Shown here: positions 62,901 through 64,000 of the stretch, one piece after another | How positions within the stretch are numbered: the stretch's first letter is position 1 | Layout: each line of letters opens with the position of its first letter | DNA from: Globodera rostochiensis | Taxonomy: Eukaryota; Nematoda; Chromadorea; Rhabditida; Heteroderidae | Assembly (NCBI GenBank): GCA_018350325.1 | Contig: JAEVLN010000006.1 | Coordinates: 2,804,693-2,868,692, forward strand | Reading direction: 5' to 3' | Length of the DNA: 64,000 nucleotides | The notes under the pieces: model-generated | The model's database searches: none | Told to the model about the DNA's origin: nothing | Seen by the model: only the letters and a program-made list of their open reading frames with translations | Position numbers and translations under genes: made by a program

Positions 62901-63619
62901 ACGCCGTTCGACAAGTAGTAACATTTTCTTAAATTTAATTTTTGGAACGATAATTATCATTTATGATAACAGAAAATTAACATTTTTTCAATTAAAAAAG
63001 AGCAAATCGCATTTTCAGGTCAAAGCGTATTTTGAACAAACATACAATTTGACAGTGCAAAAGGTCGGTTTTTCGCTGTTGTCGCGCATGCTCGAGCTGT
63101 TCTATTTGGACACATGGAGTCCTGGCATTCCGGTACACAAAAAAACCATTCCCAATTAAAATTCATTAATTCCATTTTTGTCCACTTTTTGGTTTTTTTT
63201 CAGACGTTCAATGAACTAAAAAAGGATTTTTGCCAAATTCGTGCTGGAGTTGCAAATTCCACTTTTTTGCGATTGGGACTTGAGGCATTGAAGACGTTTC
63301 TTGCGCCAAAGGATGATATTGAAAGAGAATTTGTTAAATTTTTAAAGGAAATTTTACAATAAATGCATTTAAATAAAACATTTATTTAAGTTAAAAGTCT
63401 AAAAACTTAAAAAGTAAAACAAAAACGATTTAATACTTTTAAAATTGTAAAATATAATTTGAATTTAAAATTTAGGTGGCAGCAAAGAAAGCCAAGTTGC
63501 GCACTCAGATGGCCAATTTGCTTGGCAAAAACGGGGTGCTGTTGACCCCGCTTTGGCCAACAAATGTGCCATTCCATCACATGGAACCGTTCACATTCCT
63601 CAACCTCAAATTTACGCTG
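59915..63619 (+). CDS. Fatty-acid amide hydrolase-like amidase (FAAH2 type), 3' end beyond window
   Basis: Eleven exons in phase are present: 59915-60055, 60321-60557, 60928-61086, 61277-61419, 61594-61718, 61851-61991, 62307-62425, 62777-62914, 63019-63132, 63204-63332, 63476-63619. A hydrophobic N-terminus ([14 protein letters not shown]) could be a signal or anchor. The amidase-signature catalytic residues are Lys194 (FTSKDNLK), Ser271 (GGSSSGEG) and Ser295 (DIAGSIRIP), with near-FAAH spacing. [23 protein letters not shown] and [15 protein letters not shown] are family blocks. It should cleave fatty-acid amides such as endocannabinoids in membranes. The last 60 or so residues are missing because the sequence ends. 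Reading through the exon 10 donor would stop at 63361, a possible shorter form. Confidence 0.92.
60062..60225. mobile_element. hAT-like foldback MITE, ATCGAGA motif
   Basis: Ends are TAGAGAAAGGAC and GTACTTTCTCTA. Flanks are GTGGTAAAT on the left and GTGGTAAT on the right, a near duplication. The interior consists of TCGATCGAGA and TCTCGATCGA units. It lies in intron 1 of the FAAH-like gene. Confidence 0.8.
60611..60866. mobile_element. hAT-like foldback MITE, ATATCCG motif
   Basis: The 256-bp element in intron 2 of the FAAH-like gene has ends CAGGGATGTGCACGGATA and TATCCGTGCACACGCCTG with a perfect 8-bp duplication TTTTAATC (60603-60610 and 60867-60874). The interior is nearly all ATATCCG/CGGATAT units. 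Confidence 0.93.
62096..62265. mobile_element. hAT-like foldback MITE, CCCCGAC motif
   Basis: The ends TAGGGTTGGTCCCCG and CGGGGACCAACCCTA are inverted repeats, and the interior repeats CCCCGACTTTTTT in both orientations. It resembles 38137-38317 in motif. The flanking octamers do not match clearly. It lies in intron 6 of the FAAH-like gene. Confidence 0.75.
62530..62711. mobile_element. hAT-like foldback MITE, TCGAGA motif
   Basis: Ends TAGAACCCGGACTTGAGC and CTCGACCGGGCTCTA; flanks TTTTGAAT and TTTTGAGT match at 7 of 8. The interior consists of CGAGATCTCG-type units, as in 2562-2696. A truncated relative starts at 36114 (TAGAGACCGGACTTG). It lies in intron 7 of the FAAH-like gene. Confidence 0.85.
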
Positions 63620-64000
63620 GTAAACAAAAATTATTTAAAAATAATAAAAATAAATTATTCATTAAATATATTTCTAAGACTTTTTCATGAACAAAAATGC
63701 ATTTGCTAATGTTAAAATATATTTCTTGAAATGAGATGAATTTATTCAATTCGTTGTTAAATTTCTACGCTTAGTCGATTTCTGATAATAAAATAAATCG
63801 TTTTTTATATTTATTTTTTCATAATTTAGCATTTTGAGTTTAAACTTTGAATCCGACTCCTATTTTTGTCATTGGATTTGAATGAAAATCCTTTTTGGGA
63901 TCTTGGCCACATTTATCAAAATGCCAAACAAAAGTTTTTAATCTATACTTTTCATAAAATCCATATTATTTTTAAAACTTTGAATTTTTTAAAATGTTTG
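63620..64000. other. Intron sequence of the FAAH-like gene to the window end
   Basis: AT-rich sequence follows a clear GTAAAC donor. No further exon of the amidase was recognised before the end. Confidence 0.5.

Overview
The window reads as nuclear DNA of a nematode, most likely a plant-parasitic cyst nematode (Globodera/Heterodera type). The reasons are many short AT-rich introns, a pantothenate synthetase gene of bacterial type that carries introns (reported in cyst nematodes as a horizontally acquired gene), several GC-AG introns, TTAGGC-like repeat blocks, and metazoan housekeeping genes. All exon models below were built by hand from splice signals, reading phase and remembered protein families; no database was searched.

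Layout. 1-7022 is a decayed minus-strand copy of material that is intact on the plus strand further right: a fragment of VPS15 (1-744), the 5' end of DIMT1 (745-1436) and a broken NELF-A (1849-6972). 7096-9690 is a partial plus-strand copy of VPS15 fused to a foreign 3' end. 10050-10841 is a small Fic-domain gene. 11048-19571 is a complete 29-exon VPS15/PIK3R4 gene. 20305-25259 is intact NELF-A and 25692-28569 is DIMT1. The minus strand then carries YJU2B/CCDC130 (28811-30680), a GT43 glucuronosyltransferase (30834-32708) and a GLUT-like sugar transporter (33473-37223). After a tRNA-Ser(GCT) comes plus-strand CCDC93 (38865-43618), a repeat-rich gap, a long minus-strand PAN plus thrombospondin-1 repeat gene (about 46787-57175), minus-strand panC (58314-59600) and, divergent from it, a FAAH-like amidase (59915 to beyond the right edge).

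How the genes relate. VPS15 (PI3-kinase complex), CCDC93 (CCC endosomal recycling complex) and the sugar transporter are membrane-traffic or transport genes. NELF-A (promoter-proximal pausing), DIMT1 (18S rRNA dimethylation) and YJU2B (splicing) are nuclear gene-expression genes. No operon logic is evident.

The most unusual content is non-coding. At least a dozen foldback elements lie in introns and gaps. Seven have perfect 8-bp target-site duplications and others have near-perfect ones, and their ends resemble Ac/hAT ends (TAGGGTTG, CAGGGATG, TAGAGA, CAGTGGCG). Most share an odd design: behind a conserved terminal octamer the interior is one short family-specific motif repeated in both orientations. 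The inverted duplication gives empty sites for several of them, which supports real insertion.
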